From: Falciphora oryzae
Lineage: Eukaryota > Ascomycota > Sordariomycetes > Magnaporthales > Magnaporthaceae
NCBI GenBank assembly: GCA_000733355.1
Contig: JNVV01000032.1
Span: forward strand, 19,134 to 83,133
DNA: 64,000 nucleotides
Direction: 5' to 3'
How positions within the stretch are numbered: position 1 is the stretch's first letter; every line of letters starts with the position of its first letter. The position numbers and the translations under genes are program-made. The notes below the pieces were generated by a model, which had not been told where the DNA came from, made no database searches, and saw nothing but the letters and a program-made list of their open reading frames with translations. Of this stretch, positions 50,357-61,485 are shown one piece after another.

Positions 50357-50472
50357 CTTGATTCCCGGTCTCCCCTGGCGCAATGATGACCCGCAAGCAT
50401 ATCCGCTTTTGGATCTTGATTCCCGGTCTCCCCTGGCGCAATGATGACCCGCAAGCATATCCGCTTTTGGAT
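50357..50472. repeat. 58-bp tandem duplication
   Basis: Two identical units, starting CTTGATTCCCGGTCTCCCCT, at 50357-50414 and 50415-50472. Confidence 0.95.
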
Positions 50473-50697
50473 GGCGTGAACTTCCTCTTCCGGAAGATTT
50501 CTTGCTTTTGGTTTTCGCATCTCCGGTTTTCGCCCACTTTGGGATGGATGTGGGATTTGCATAAGCGTGGGAATCCAAGTGGGTTTTTACCTAGGGGCGT
50601 GCTTCGCGCAGATTTCCGTGTAGATCTAGTGTCGGACTCCTGAAGTCGGCGGCTCGCCTGGCTGCCCGGACATCTGTCGGGCCCAGCGCGTCTGGTC

Positions 50698-50750
50698 GGA
50701 GAGAGAGAGAGTATATTTAACGTCGTTCAGTCGGGATCTACCAGCGTCTT
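50698..50750 (-). repeat. LINE 3'-end fragment
   Basis: 'gagagagagagag' then 'tatatttaacgtcgtt.agtcgggatctaccag', the same as the 3' terminus of the LINE at 45179. Confidence 0.7.
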
Positions 50751-51894
50751 TAGGCCCTGGACGAAATTAACCACCTTCTCCTGCGGGATCGGGAGCGGTA
50801 GCTAACAAAGCGCCTAGGGAACTCCACCTTATCGTTGCTAGACCCGAACTTCGATTCCAGCTATACGCCGAGGATGTCTGCGTCAGCAACGGGCCGTGAT
50901 TGTAAGGGATTTTCGATTCTCTCTTTGCCGGGCGGCCAGGCCGTTCCGGCTCGTTGCCTAGGGGTTTTGGCAACGCTAGCCGAAGCCCGTTACTCGGCAG
51001 CCACGAACGAAGAAAGCGAACATGCCAAAACCATCCTCGGAGACGCACCCCGACGCATTCGAACCGGGACATCTCCTGTGCGAGGTCGACGCGACCTCTG
51101 GGGCTGCACTACAAGCGCAGGTGCCAGATCCAGGCAGTCGGGCGTGGAGCCCGTTGTGGGTCCGGCGGACCAGTGAACCGGTGGACCACCTCACATCTCC
51201 GCGGCGCACAGTCGCCCACGTTTCAAAGCTCTCGGGTGGCGCTGCCGAGGTCACTAGTCTGTGCGTTTGGATTATGGGGCGGGCCATTCTAGGCAAGTTT
51301 TTCCGGAATCCCACCATCATTATCCCTGCCCTCAGCCGCTTAACGGCTTGGCTGGGGATGACCTGCAGTCGGCCCACCAAAACGCAGGGTTCCGGCTGGG
51401 GATGACCTGCAGTCGGCCCACCAAAACGTCAGGGTTCCGGCTGGGGTGCTGGAGTGCGCGGGCATGCCGCATCGCGGGGCACAATCTCCACTAAAGCTTA
51501 AATTAAGCTTGACGCCGCCTATCGTTTCCAAACATGCTAGCGCCTCATATGCATCAAATCACAATGGCGTAACAAATGGCGTAAGGATGGCGTATAATCT
51601 CGTCGAGGTGCTCAGCCGCGATGCCATTCAAAGCCTCCGAAGCAATGGCCAGACCGCCACCGATGGCGCCGGCGCGCCCCTCGGCGTTGTTTCGGGGCCT
51701 GATATATGTGTGTGCGCATGTGTTTATGGAAATGCCCAAATGTCGTTCTCAACGCGCTTCGGGGATGCGCGAACTGTGCAATCGATAGCATCCCGGCAAT
51801 CGTAAACACTACCATAGCTCCGGCACCAACCATGGCATTTTTGGCCTGTCAAACCACCTGCCCCAAATTGCGCCCCTAAACTTTATCTCCCATC
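50751..51894. other. Region without a recognised gene
   Basis: The 127-codon frame at 51022-51405 has no known motif. Contains the tandem repeat at 51351-51446 and a long run of short frames. Confidence 0.4.
51351..51446. repeat. 44-45-bp tandem repeat
   Basis: GCTGGGGATGACCTGCAGTC... units at 51351 and 51395, with a third partial at 51440. Confidence 0.9.
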
Positions 51895-52178
51895 TGCGAT
51901 GTGCTTTTCCGGCACACTCGCCGGCCGAACGCACTGCTACCACCCGCGGCGCCCCGGCGTATATACGCCCTACTGCCGATCGCCCGCCCACCAACAAGGA
52001 GCGCCGGAATGCGGCCCGACCTCCGTGTGCCTTCGGGTTTAATTTGTTAGCCGCCTCGATAGCAGCACTATAGCCAGGTGTAGATAAGCTTAGGTAGCGC
52101 TAGCACGTCGTATGCCCCTAGGGAGGCAGGGACTGGTAGATCCCGACTTACCGACGTCAAACAAACTCACTCACTACC
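51895..52178 (+). mobile_element. 5'-truncated LINE copy (3' region only)
   Basis: Matches the LINE 3' region ('ccggca.actcgccggcc', 'cgtcgtatgcccctagggag', 'actggtagatcccgact') and ends in an (ACTC)n-like tail. Confidence 0.7.
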
Positions 52179-52912
52179 TTCCCGCACCTTTCCGCGAAAA
52201 ATTCTTCCCGGGACCCGCTGTTAGTGGGTGCTAAGGAAGCACGGCCATTTTTGGTGTGCGGCCCACCAAAATGAGCCGGACTCGTTATGTGGGCTCTAAC
52301 AAGCCATTTGGTCTGTTTTGCCCGCGTTCGCCGTCGTCCTTTCAACAACGACGACGACGACGCAACTGGGCTAAAGGTGCAGAAAAGGCTCGCAAAGGTA
52401 TGGGGGGGTGCCTATTGCCAACCGCGGGAAGGTCCTGCACCCCTCGTAGCCCAGGGCGCGCCTCGCGCGCGCCATTTTTCGACATTCGTTGCTCCAACCT
52501 CCTCGCATCACCAAACCGGACCGCCCTTTGACTTCCCTATCTCTTTCGCCTCACGGGACGACACGCGACGAAACGGTTCCGAACGCACAAGAAGACTGCT
52601 GGCCGGTAAGCAGTTAGATACCTCGGACGAATAGCCGGCCCGGCCGCCGCCGTCCTCCGCCACACACGCGACTCCTCCTCGGTCGACCGCATCCCAACGA
52701 TACGCACGGCGCAAGATTAGCCTGTTTAAACACCTGCTTAAGCACGCACGCGCAAGATCTTCGCGCGGCTCTGTTTGCTAGCCGTGTCGTGCACGGCCCG
52801 ACCTACGCCACGCTGGCAAACCGCGCAGCCTATCGTTCGATACGCGACAAACACACAAGGAGCACACCGGGTTGGAATCAGGCCCTCCAGCCCCCGAACT
52901 TTTCTTTCTTTG
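52179..52912. other. Region without a clear gene, possibly LINE-derived
   Basis: Frames at 52287-52634 and 52508-52714 have no firm motif. It lies between two LINE 3' ends and may be more of the same element. Confidence 0.35.
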
Positions 52913-53260
52913 GCCAGGCCCAGGGGGGAGGGACCATTGCGGTAACCCCCCGCCCAAAACCGGCATTACTCCTTTCTCCGGCACCTTGCCGGCCGACTGC
53001 TTTCTCTACCACCAACAGCTGCGCTTATAGCGCCCCGGCGATTATTCGCCCTACTGCCGGTCGCCCGCTCACCAACAAGGGGCGCCGGGACGCGGCCCGG
53101 CCACCGTGCGCCTTCGGGTTCAAATTGTTAGCCGCCTCGGTAGCAACATGTAGCCTAGTGTCAAACTTAGGTAGCGCTAGCACGTCATATGCCCCTAGGG
53201 AGGCAGGGACTGGTAGATCCCGACTTTACCGACGTTAAATATATTCACTCACCCACTCAC
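52913..53260 (+). mobile_element. 5'-truncated LINE copy (3' region only)
   Basis: As at 51895-52178: 'cttaggtagcgctagcacgt', 'gcccctagggaggcagggac', 'cgacgttaaatat', with a tail of TCACTCACCCACTCAC. Confidence 0.75.
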
Positions 53261-53899
53261 TCCCCGGGTCGGTAGAAACTAGTCCGGGTCGGCCGGGACC
53301 CTTCCGGGTAACGGGCGTCGAATAACGAGTGTTAGAGTGCGAGTGTGCGCTCGTGTATGCATGTATGCGCCTGCGCCAGTGTTGCGTGCATTTTGTGTGC
53401 ATACGCGAGTGCGCGTCCGTGCGGGGACGCTCGGAGACGGCTCCCGTGAATGCGAGTCGCGTTGCTCTATTTCGCCATTGCCGTCGAACGTAATACTACG
53501 GTTCTTGGCTTAAGTGCAAAGTGATGATGGTAACCCCCTTTACAGCTTGGCTCGTGGAAACCTCCGTCAGGTTCAGACTGGGCAAACGCAAATCACAGAG
53601 CAGGGCAGTTTATAATGTGCCAAAAACCTATATGATAGTATTTTTTTTGCAATCCAGAAAACGAAACGGCTACTGTCGACGAGATGCAGATCGGGCAGCG
53701 CAACACGGCCGCTGCGATGCTACGCGCGTAGGTCGCTTAACAGAAAGCTACGGGGTGTTATGGCGTGGCGTGCCCTCTCGTGCAGCCTGGCCTCACAAGA
53801 GGGTACTTAAGCCTCCAATTGAGCCAAAGTCCCAGCGTTGGCTTAGTCGTCCTTTTGGTAGCAAGTGGGTGGAGGCTTCTACTGCCGAACCGTGACACG
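53261..53899. other. Spacer with TG-rich DNA
   Basis: Alternating purine-pyrimidine TGTG/CGCG-rich stretch (53320-53440), and no gene recognised. Confidence 0.4.
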
Positions 53900-54720
53900 G
53901 GGCCGAAACCCACATCTCGAACGTCTGGGGTGTCCTCGGCGATGAGGTGCATCATTTTTGTTTTGGACTTTTGGGGATAGAATACAGAATTGAGAAGAAG
54001 CTGGGCTCGACCGTCTCCGGGACCCCAAAGTCAAGGCGGTACTGACGGATGTGCTTGACAGTCCGGATCTCCTTGATGTCGTCAATGTAGATGCACTTGG
54101 AGGTCCGGTTCTTGCCCCACTTGACCTTTGCGTCTTCCGGGCCACAAACCAGCCTCAGCGTCTTGCGGCCACCCTTCTTTAAGCACTTGGTGACCTTGGT
54201 CCTTTAAAGCAGCTCCAGTGGGATGACGGGGCCGGCGATTGAAGCGGGGGGGGGGCCTTATTGCTTCCGTGGGTGGACGATTGCCGCCGCAACTTGAAAG
54301 TGTTTGTTACTTTATTGGAGAGCTTGCGAAAGAGACCGTTGTTTCTTATGGCCTTATGCAGGGTCCCGGGCCCGGCCCCAAGCATCGGCTGGCCGAGAGA
54401 GCCATTGCTGGTTTTGCGGGAAAGTGCCGAGTGCGCGAGCAAAGATTCCGGAAGCTGGAGGGTCGGGGGAGGGAACTGTTTAATACCCTTGCCCCGCATC
54501 GGCTTGAGGGAGGCCTGCACAGAGCTGCTTTGCGTGAGGCCCGGGACCACGTCGGGCGACAGGACGGGCGAGCACTGGATGCTCGAAACGACCGATATGG
54601 ACGCGGTGCTTTTTGTGCTGAAGGCGGACGGCGGGATGGCTATGGGCCGGAAGTTGGGGGGGATGCTAAATTGGAGGCTGCCAGGGCACGACCGCCTCGC
54701 CAGGGCACGACCGCCTCGCC
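53900..54720 (-). pseudogene. PI-specific phospholipase C N-terminal/PH-region relic
   Basis: Reads FSIPPNFRPIAIPPSAFST, VVPGLTQSSSVQASLKPMRG, HKAIRNNGLFRKLSNKVTNT, then KGGRKTLRLVC, VKWGKNRTSKCIYIDDIKEI, YRLDFGVPETVEPSFFSILY and KMMHLIAEDTP. The second half is the PH domain of fungal PI-PLC and the first its low-complexity N-terminus. At least three frameshifts are needed, and the X/Y catalytic parts are missing, so it is a dead partial copy. A 20-bp tandem 'cagggcacgaccgcctcgc' lies near 54687-54724. Confidence 0.65.
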
Positions 54721-55049
54721 AGGGCGGAGGCCTGGGGGCGAGCCACCGGGGATGGCGAGATGCCGAGGGGTCCGGCGGCCATGTCGGCCGGGATGGTGGG
54801 AGGTGCAGTGGCGTTCACGAGGCAAAGCACCGGGCGGTGGAAAATCCTGCATTGCGACCTTTGCGTTCAAGTCTATTGCCACAAGGTGTTTCAGTGCAAA
54901 ATCACCAAACACCATAATTTAACATCGTGCCAAACGAGGGCCGTGTTAAACGTTAAAGGACGGCTAAACGATCGATTCCGGCAGTGTTCTGGCAAAGCAG
55001 GGAACTAAAAATAAATGTTTTATTTGGCGCCGTCGTGTCCTGCTGGCCC

Positions 55050-55420
55050 TTAGGTTGTCGAGGGCCCCGTCGTCGTTGTTGTCGTCGTCGTTGTTGTTGT
55101 CGTTGTCGTTGTTGTCGTCGTTGTTGTTGTCGTTGTCGTTGTCGTCGTCGTCGTCGTCGTCCGGGCGTCCCACTTTATGTCGACGCGGTCCAGATCACCG
55201 GCGTCGCCCTTCTCGTGCTCGTAGAAGCCAAAGGCTTTGTACAACGCGGTGCCGTCTGGCGAGGCCTCGACCCAGCCGGGTGGGAACAGCTGGTCGGTAA
55301 GGCTGCAGCCCCAGCGTAGCATTATGGCGTGGCGCCCTGGCGTCGGTAGTCGGGGCGTGTGATGCAGATGTGCAGATCCGTGTGCAATTTCCCACGCAAC
55401 CGGAAAAGAGCCACCACGTG
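55050..55420 (-). pseudogene. GNAT acetyltransferase 3' relic with poly-Thr tail
   Basis: Reads LHICITRPDYRRQGA, a one-base shift, MLRWGCSLTDQLFPPGWVEA, SPDGTALYKAFGFYEHEKGD: the acetyl-CoA-binding and C-terminal parts of a GNAT domain. The end runs into about 31 codons for Thr encoded by a GTT/GTC (read ACN) triplet array at 55065-55160. The 5' part is missing. Confidence 0.6.
55065..55160. repeat. Imperfect (GTC/GTT)n triplet microsatellite
   Basis: About 32 triplets. Confidence 0.95.
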
Positions 55421-55731
55421 TTAGGAGTCGTACCAGCCCGTTAGTTGCCTGCCTGAACTTGCGCCTGAACTTGCCTCGAGAAGTTCATCAAGGTGCTGCG
55501 TCGGGGATCCCTGGTCGCTTTCTCAAGGGGGATGAAGACTGCAATAACAGCAAAGCAAAAAGCTTGATGAATCTCAGCAGGACATCAACACAAAAATAAC
55601 AACGACACAAGCTCCCACCTGCCTACCTACCTAGGCACCTAACCTGCTGAGGGAACCTCCAATTTGAGGCCGGACCCAGGAGGGAGGATAACCCATTTCC
55701 CTATACGCACATTACAAAAGAACAGCCGACC
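55421..55731. other. Promoter region of the Zn2Cys6 gene
   Basis: No coding signal; contains 'cacctgcctacctacctagg' and presumably the core promoter. Confidence 0.45.
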
Positions 55732-57946
55732 ATGGACGTCTCTGACGGCACATGGCCCGAACCCATCGCGCCCGTCTCGTGCTGGACCTGCCGCCGAAGA
55801 CGGCTACGATGCGACAGCAAGCTTCCAACCTGTGCCAAATGCGCCAAGGCTGGCTACCGCTGTCTTGGCTACGGGCCCAAACCCCTTGTATGGGTCGGGC
55901 TCGGCAGGCGCACCAGCAAGAGGGTCGCCGCCGCCATGGCCGCCGCCGCCGAGGCTGCCAAAGCAGATAAGGCGGCGGATAAGGCGTCGTCGGCGGCGTC
56001 GTCTCGTGCTTCTGTCGGTCAGGCTGGCGAGCTGGTACCAGCAAAACGACCTACGACAATACCACAAGCAAAAAGGCCGTCAGGGCAAGCAAAGATCGTG
56101 GCTCCCGCCCTGCCCAGCCCGGGCCTGCTGCTGTGCCGTCCGACGGAGCCCGTGTTCGTCGGCCACGACGCCAAAACGAGGGGTTATATAGAATACTGTA
56201 AGCAAAATCCATGCGAACTTACCTTTAAAAACAAAAGGAAAACCCAAATTCGAAAGCGCGTGCTTACACCCACTTTCCCTCCATCGACAGACCTGCGGCG
56301 TTGTTGCACGGAATGCAACACGATCCCCATAACGCCCGAGGAGGAGCAGACGACGAACCCGTACCACTCCTTCATAACCTTAGGCCAGGGCAGCCCGCTA
56401 ATGCTCAACATAACCATCGCCCTGGCCGCACACCACCTCGCGGGCTCGAGCAGGCCCGAGCCGAAGCTGCTCGAAACGCCATACTCTCCCGGCCGCCACG
56501 ACGATAACGACGATTCCGGCGGCGTCACTACTTCCCCCGTCTTTTCCGACGCCCTCACCTACAAGAGCAAGGCCATCATGAACCTACAAAAGGCTTTAAA
56601 TCAGCTAGACCACTCTGACGCCGTCGTCGCCGCCTCATTGCTGCTTATTTGGGTCGAGCTGCTCGAATCCGGAACTAGGTCTTGGCGCTGTCACCTCAAC
56701 GGCATGGTAGGCCTGCTGACGTCGCGTAAGCAGCGCTTCGAGATTGACAGGGCCCAGGAGAAAAAGGAAAAGGAGGAAAGGAGGACGAGGCTGCAGAAGC
56801 AGCGCGCTGCAGCCGACTACCACCTAAACGGCGCATACGGGCCTTCGCCGCCGGTTGACAGCGAGGCCGTGTTATCGCCCGAGCAGGAGCTGTGGACGTT
56901 CCAGAACTACTTTGAGGAGGCATGTTTAGTGTAAGTGTTTTCCTGCGCGACTACCTCGGCANNNNNNNNNNNNNNNNNNNNNNNNNNNNNNNNNNNNNNN
57001 NNNNNNNNNNNNNNNNNNNNNNNNNNNNNCGACCTTGAGCACCAATAAGCAGGACCTGGCTGAGATCTTCGGCGAGGAGCAGGTGAACCGGATCCTGGAC
57101 CGGGCCGAAACGCGCAGCTGGACGGGCTGCCCGGCGCACCTTCTTAAAATCCTACGGGCCGTTAACAAGCTGCACGCGGTCAACGCTGCCCTCGACCCGC
57201 AGCCTAGGCATGCGCGCGAGCTCCTTAACCAGATCGACGGCTTCGACGCCTGGGCCTGGGCCTCCAGCCACAACACCGATATCGTCTGGGTTCAAAAGCG
57301 CTACCACCTCGCGGCCGCCTACCGCGGCGCCATCGAAATCTTCACCCGCCGCGCCCTGCAGCACCACCTCGACGCCCACTGGTCGCCGTCCGCCGCCTCG
57401 TGCGAGTACAACGACCCCGACGACGCCGCCTGCACAAATAGTGCAGACAGCGGCGACCCGATCTTCACCAACCCCTGGCGCGGCGGCCAGGCCACAACCC
57501 CAGCGAACCCGCCCTCGCCCTGCTACAGCCAGCAGTCGCAACACCAGCAGCAGGAGCAGCGGCACCTGGTCGAGGTGGCGCACGCCGTGGCTTGGCACCT
57601 GAACCAGCTGGTGCCCGACGATCCGCATTTCAAAGGAGCTTTGTGGCCCGCCTTTATTGCGGGCGCCGAGGCGCGCCGAAACGACGACCGCAACGTGGTA
57701 CGCCGCATTTTTAGCGAAATGTACGGCTTGCTCCATCGCAAAAGCATCAGCCACGCTACGCAGGTCCTCGCCCAAACCTGGGCCTCCAGGCCCGTCGTGT
57801 CCCTTGCCCTTCTATTGCCCGAAAAGGGCGAGGACGATTTGCTCGGGTTTAAATACCGCGAAGGCTCGTCACCGTGCTCCTCGGCCGACGAGCCCTCATG
57901 GCTGGAAAAGCTCTACCGCAGCGGCGAGGAGCTTTTGCTTATCTAG
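55732..57946 (+). CDS. Zn(II)2Cys6 transcription factor (Fungal_trans_2 type), crossed by an assembly gap
   Basis: Starts MDVSDGTWPEPIAPVSCWTC. The zinc cluster has Cys 17, 20, 27, 34, 37 and 44 (C-x2-C-x6-C-x5-C-x2-C-x6-C), which binds two zincs and GC-rich DNA. A 93-nt in-frame intron (56198-56290, GTAAGC...CGACAG) is likely; without it GYIEYYLRRCC joins to the regulatory domain (TNPYHSFITLGQGSPLMLNI, ALAAHHLAGS). Near 56931 the frame hits TAA while VSVFLRDYLG is readable one frame over. The 68-N gap starts 30 bases later, so a sequence error is likely. After the gap the frame runs to 57946: EIFGEEQVNRILDRAETRSW, WVQKRYHLAAAYRGAIEIFT, WPAFIAGAEARR. It acts in the nucleus; target genes unknown. 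Confidence 0.8.
56962..57029. other. Assembly gap (68 N)
   Basis: Run of N within the transcription factor gene. Confidence 1.
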
Positions 57947-58369
57947 GGCTCGCTGCCTTGAGAATGGCGGGCGGGCAGGCAGGGGCGGTGCTGGCGAACG
58001 GTGAGGGGACGTGAGACCCATATACGCAACGCACGCGCACCCCCTGCCGATAGGGAGGGACAGCTAGGGTGTACGACTACGATTGCTACTACTTTCTCTT
58101 TGGACTCACTGTACTATTTACTTTGTACTATTTACTTTAACACCGTACCTCCGTGGAACCAATACTGGAAGGACGCGATAATAACGCGAATAGGATGGAA
58201 ATGAATCACATGTTTCGATATCAAAAGGAAGAAGGATAAGGATGTGGGTTGGACTTTTGGGCCGGGAAGGCCATTTTGGATATTTTTGTTTAGCAAAGCG
58301 AAACCGCTGCGCGAATTTTCTTTTATCGCTGTAAATACAACCTCGAAAATATCTACTGTTAAAAGTATT
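57947..58369. other. 3' flank of the transcription factor
   Basis: No gene seen; the R6 LTR follows. Confidence 0.45.
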
Positions 58370-58638
58370 TGTTGGTAGGAGTAGGTACTCCCGTAGGCAC
58401 GGAGATCTCCAAATGTGGTGAACAACGATCCTTTATATCAGAGGATCGATCTATTATTGTGCACGAAGAGGAAAGGAATCTAACTGCCAGAGAGGAAGCA
58501 AGAGGGAGGCTATATATACACGTTCTGGATCGGCCAAAGGCCGATCCCCTGCTTCCCAACCTCCCGGGCCCTCGGGCCCTCGGATCCGGCCCTCTCTGAG
58601 CTCTACCGATTGCCTGCGCCGGTCAACGCAATCCAACA
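58370..58638 (+). repeat. Solo LTR, family R6, TSD GTATT
   Basis: 269 bp, TGTTGGTAGGAGTAGG...CAATCCAACA, flanked by GTATT (58365-58369, 58639-58643). Confidence 0.94.
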
Positions 58639-58671
58639 GTATTACTATATATAGCTAAAAGGTTGGGTACA

Positions 58672-60265
58672 TTAACCCAGCCGTATGGTGGGCCACGTGG
58701 ACCGAGAACAGGCGCAGCTTTTAAAGTTAACAAACTTTTTAATGTCGAATACCCAAATGTCGATGTTGGCGGGCGGCGCAACGACGACGGCGCGGCCGGT
58801 CCATAGAGAAATGTGTGCGCGGGTCATGCTGCCGCGCTCGCAGGGGCACCGGAAATGGAGTGCGCTGCTGGAGGGACAGCAGAATCCGGCGGGTGCGTCC
58901 TTGGCCAGGTAACCCGAGGCCCACTCGGCCTCGACCACCTACCTTGCTTACTGCCTCAAGACGGAAGATGGTGTAAATCAAGAAGATCGGTTGAACTGTT
59001 TTGCCCAAGCCCATAAAGTCCGAAACGATGGTCGCATACCGACCGCGCGATGGGGCCGTAAGCGTTTTCCAGGCCGCATAGGCTTGATACAGGTAGAGGG
59101 AAGGTGGAAGCCAGGGACGTCGACCTTACCTTGCGTAGGCCCGTGCTCCTATTCGCGCGCGAGCAGCTGGTTCAGGTCCCAGCCGAGAAAATCGGCAAAT
59201 TGATCCTTTTCCTGCCTGGACGGCTCGGAATGGTACAGTAGGCAGACAGTCGGGGCCTGAACGTCGTCTGCGCTGAGGGCGTCCTTATTGTGGTTGTTGT
59301 GGTGGTGGTCGTCGTTTTCGTCGCTGTCGTTATCGGGAACGAGCATAGACTTGTTCGGGGAGTTGCCAGGGACCAGTGATTTGTCGTCGTCGTCGTTGCC
59401 GTCGCTGGAAAGATTGATGACGTCCGGCATGGAGCCTTCCGGATCGACCAGCCGGGCAGCCCGCCAGCGGTCTGGCGTGTAGAGGACATTGTGTTCTGCA
59501 AGATACTCCAAAAAGGTATGGTTAGCATGCTTCTACGTCGCCTGGTCCGGCGAAGGGGCTGTTTACGAGGATGATAATGGCCCGAATAGTCATTCTCCTA
59601 GGCGTCCTGCAGTTTGTCGTCGCGGCCGAGCGCGTCGTTTTCGACCAAAGACAGCACACATGCAGGCGGAACTCGAAAGAGTGCGGGTCGAGAAGGCCGT
59701 TGTCAATTAGCCGGATCGAGCCAGACGCGCTCCCGACATTGAAAACGATGGTGATGGCGGGCTCCTGCAGTCCGAAGGTGCAGGGGAACCCGGAGTGCCA
59801 CATCCGGGTGAAAACGAAACTGATATGGCAATCCTCGCCGATGTAGAGGTAGAGAGACATATGGCGTCGCCGCGACGGGAGGCCGACGAACATGTTGCGG
59901 TCCGGCCTGCCGTTGAGGAGGGCGGTTTTCGGGGAGGGCAGATCGAAGACACCATGCGGAACTGGCTTCTAACCGTCCGGCCTGGCATCGCAAATCACAT
60001 TCAGGACTGGCTGGATCCTCGCCGGCCCTTGTTCTGCAAGCTCGGCCGTGGGCCCGCCGGCATCATAGCAGCGCTGGAAGGCGTCAACGGCGGAGGGTAC
60101 TGGAACAGATTGGAAAGCTGCGCGTGCCTCGCTGGGCCGGACGCGGGCGCGTTTGGATGGCGGTGGAGCCGGCGGTTTTCGGCCTCGGAGGGGTCGAGCG
60201 GCCGAGACGGGAGCGGAATGGGAGGTCGCGAGCGACAGGACGAACTGCGAAAGCGAGCTGATTAG
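58672..60265 (-). pseudogene. SNF2-family helicase-like N-terminal relic
   Basis: The minus strand reads VPSAVDAFQRCYDAGGPTAE up to a TAG at 59969-59971, then in the same frame MSLYLYIGEDCHISFVFTRM, TFGLQEPAITIVFNVGSASG and DPHSFEFRLHVCCLWSK. After frame changes it reads NVLYTPDRWRAARLVDPEGS, an acidic Asp/His-rich linker, DQFADFLGWDLNQLLARE, and YATIVSDFMGLGKTVQPIFL, the Walker A motif GLGKT of SNF2 ATPases. The last part, HISLWTGRAVVVAPPANIDI, stops at a TAA near 58672. The ATPase motifs II-VI are missing. Short introns may explain some shifts, but the loss of the ATPase core makes it a relic. Confidence 0.5.
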
Positions 60266-61403
60266 CAAGTGAAAAGGCGACCGCGATGGGGCCCGAAGCC
60301 ACGAGGGAATACAACGAACCGGCGCTGGGAGCGGTCGCGGATGAACGCTTTTATCCAAGCGGACTGGAACCCGCAAGTTGGGACGCAGGGGTCCGGTTAC
60401 CCGGCGAACCTGTAAATGGAAGGGTTGATGCGAAAAAGCGCGATGGGAGGGAAGGAGGACTTTGGATCGACCGAGGCGCACCGGAAGACGACGCCATCGC
60501 GGGCTAGCGGGTCGAAAGCGGAAGGATGGGGGGTTTTTTTTTTCTTTAGTACGTAGCAAATACAACGAAGCGAGCAGATCGGATCAGGAAGGGTCCATAC
60601 CAACACGACGACTGCGCTTTCGAGATAGCGCGTAAAATAAGGGCTGATTCGCCGTGAAGCTGCGCGAGTGTAGCCGAAGCCCGAATGAAAACGAGGTGAC
60701 GAAAGGTGGCGGGGATTCACGGCTATCGGAAAGGAAATCGTACTCGGCAATACGATGGAGGGCGCGACGGGCGCAAATCCGAGCGGCTCGTAGAGGCAGG
60801 TCCGCGTGCCGTAAGCGGCGGGTTGCGAGAGGGGAAAAAAGGAAGCGTGCGTTGTGGTTCAAAAACGGCCGTGATCGAGGTTGAAGCGTGCGTTGTGAGC
60901 GGGGGTGGAAGGGTGGGGATGGTTTGAGGTGGAGGAAAGAGTGCGCGCAGTTTTAAATTGTAATTGGGCAATACTTATCTTATCAGTAGCGACCTCACAG
61001 GTGCCCGCCGGTCCACCGCTCGGAGCTTCCCTTTGCGGGTTGGGTTGGCGATGCCCTCGCGCGGATTTCCATGTGGCGACGCGACCGCGGTTAAGGCACC
61101 GCCAAAAGCGGTAGGTTAAATACCTACCATGCGTCAGGTACGCCGAGCCCTGCCGACACCACCAGGCATGACGATTATAGCGTTTGCTGCGCGTCTGGAT
61201 GCTCTGCGCCTGCTAATTACATGCATGACCCATATCGTTTATCCCGCCAGCTCGAATCGATCGATTAATATGTGATATCCCGTGCTTCCGGTGAAAAAAC
61301 AAAGCCCCCCAACTCCCTTGGTCGCCAACGAGGCAGTGTCTATTTTCAACGCAGGTAGTTAATCCCAATCCCGACAATGTGTCCACAATAGATTTTTATA
61401 CGA
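60266..61403. other. Intergenic between SNF2 relic and PHD gene
   Basis: No gene with recognisable motif. The frames at 60286-60507 and 60654-60927 have no family resemblance. Confidence 0.45.
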
Positions 61404-61485
61404 TTATATCCAGCTGCTGTTCGGTGCGGATGCCGTTTTCCTCGAGTTTTGATCAGGACCGTCGTACACCGTGTGGCTAAAGGCC

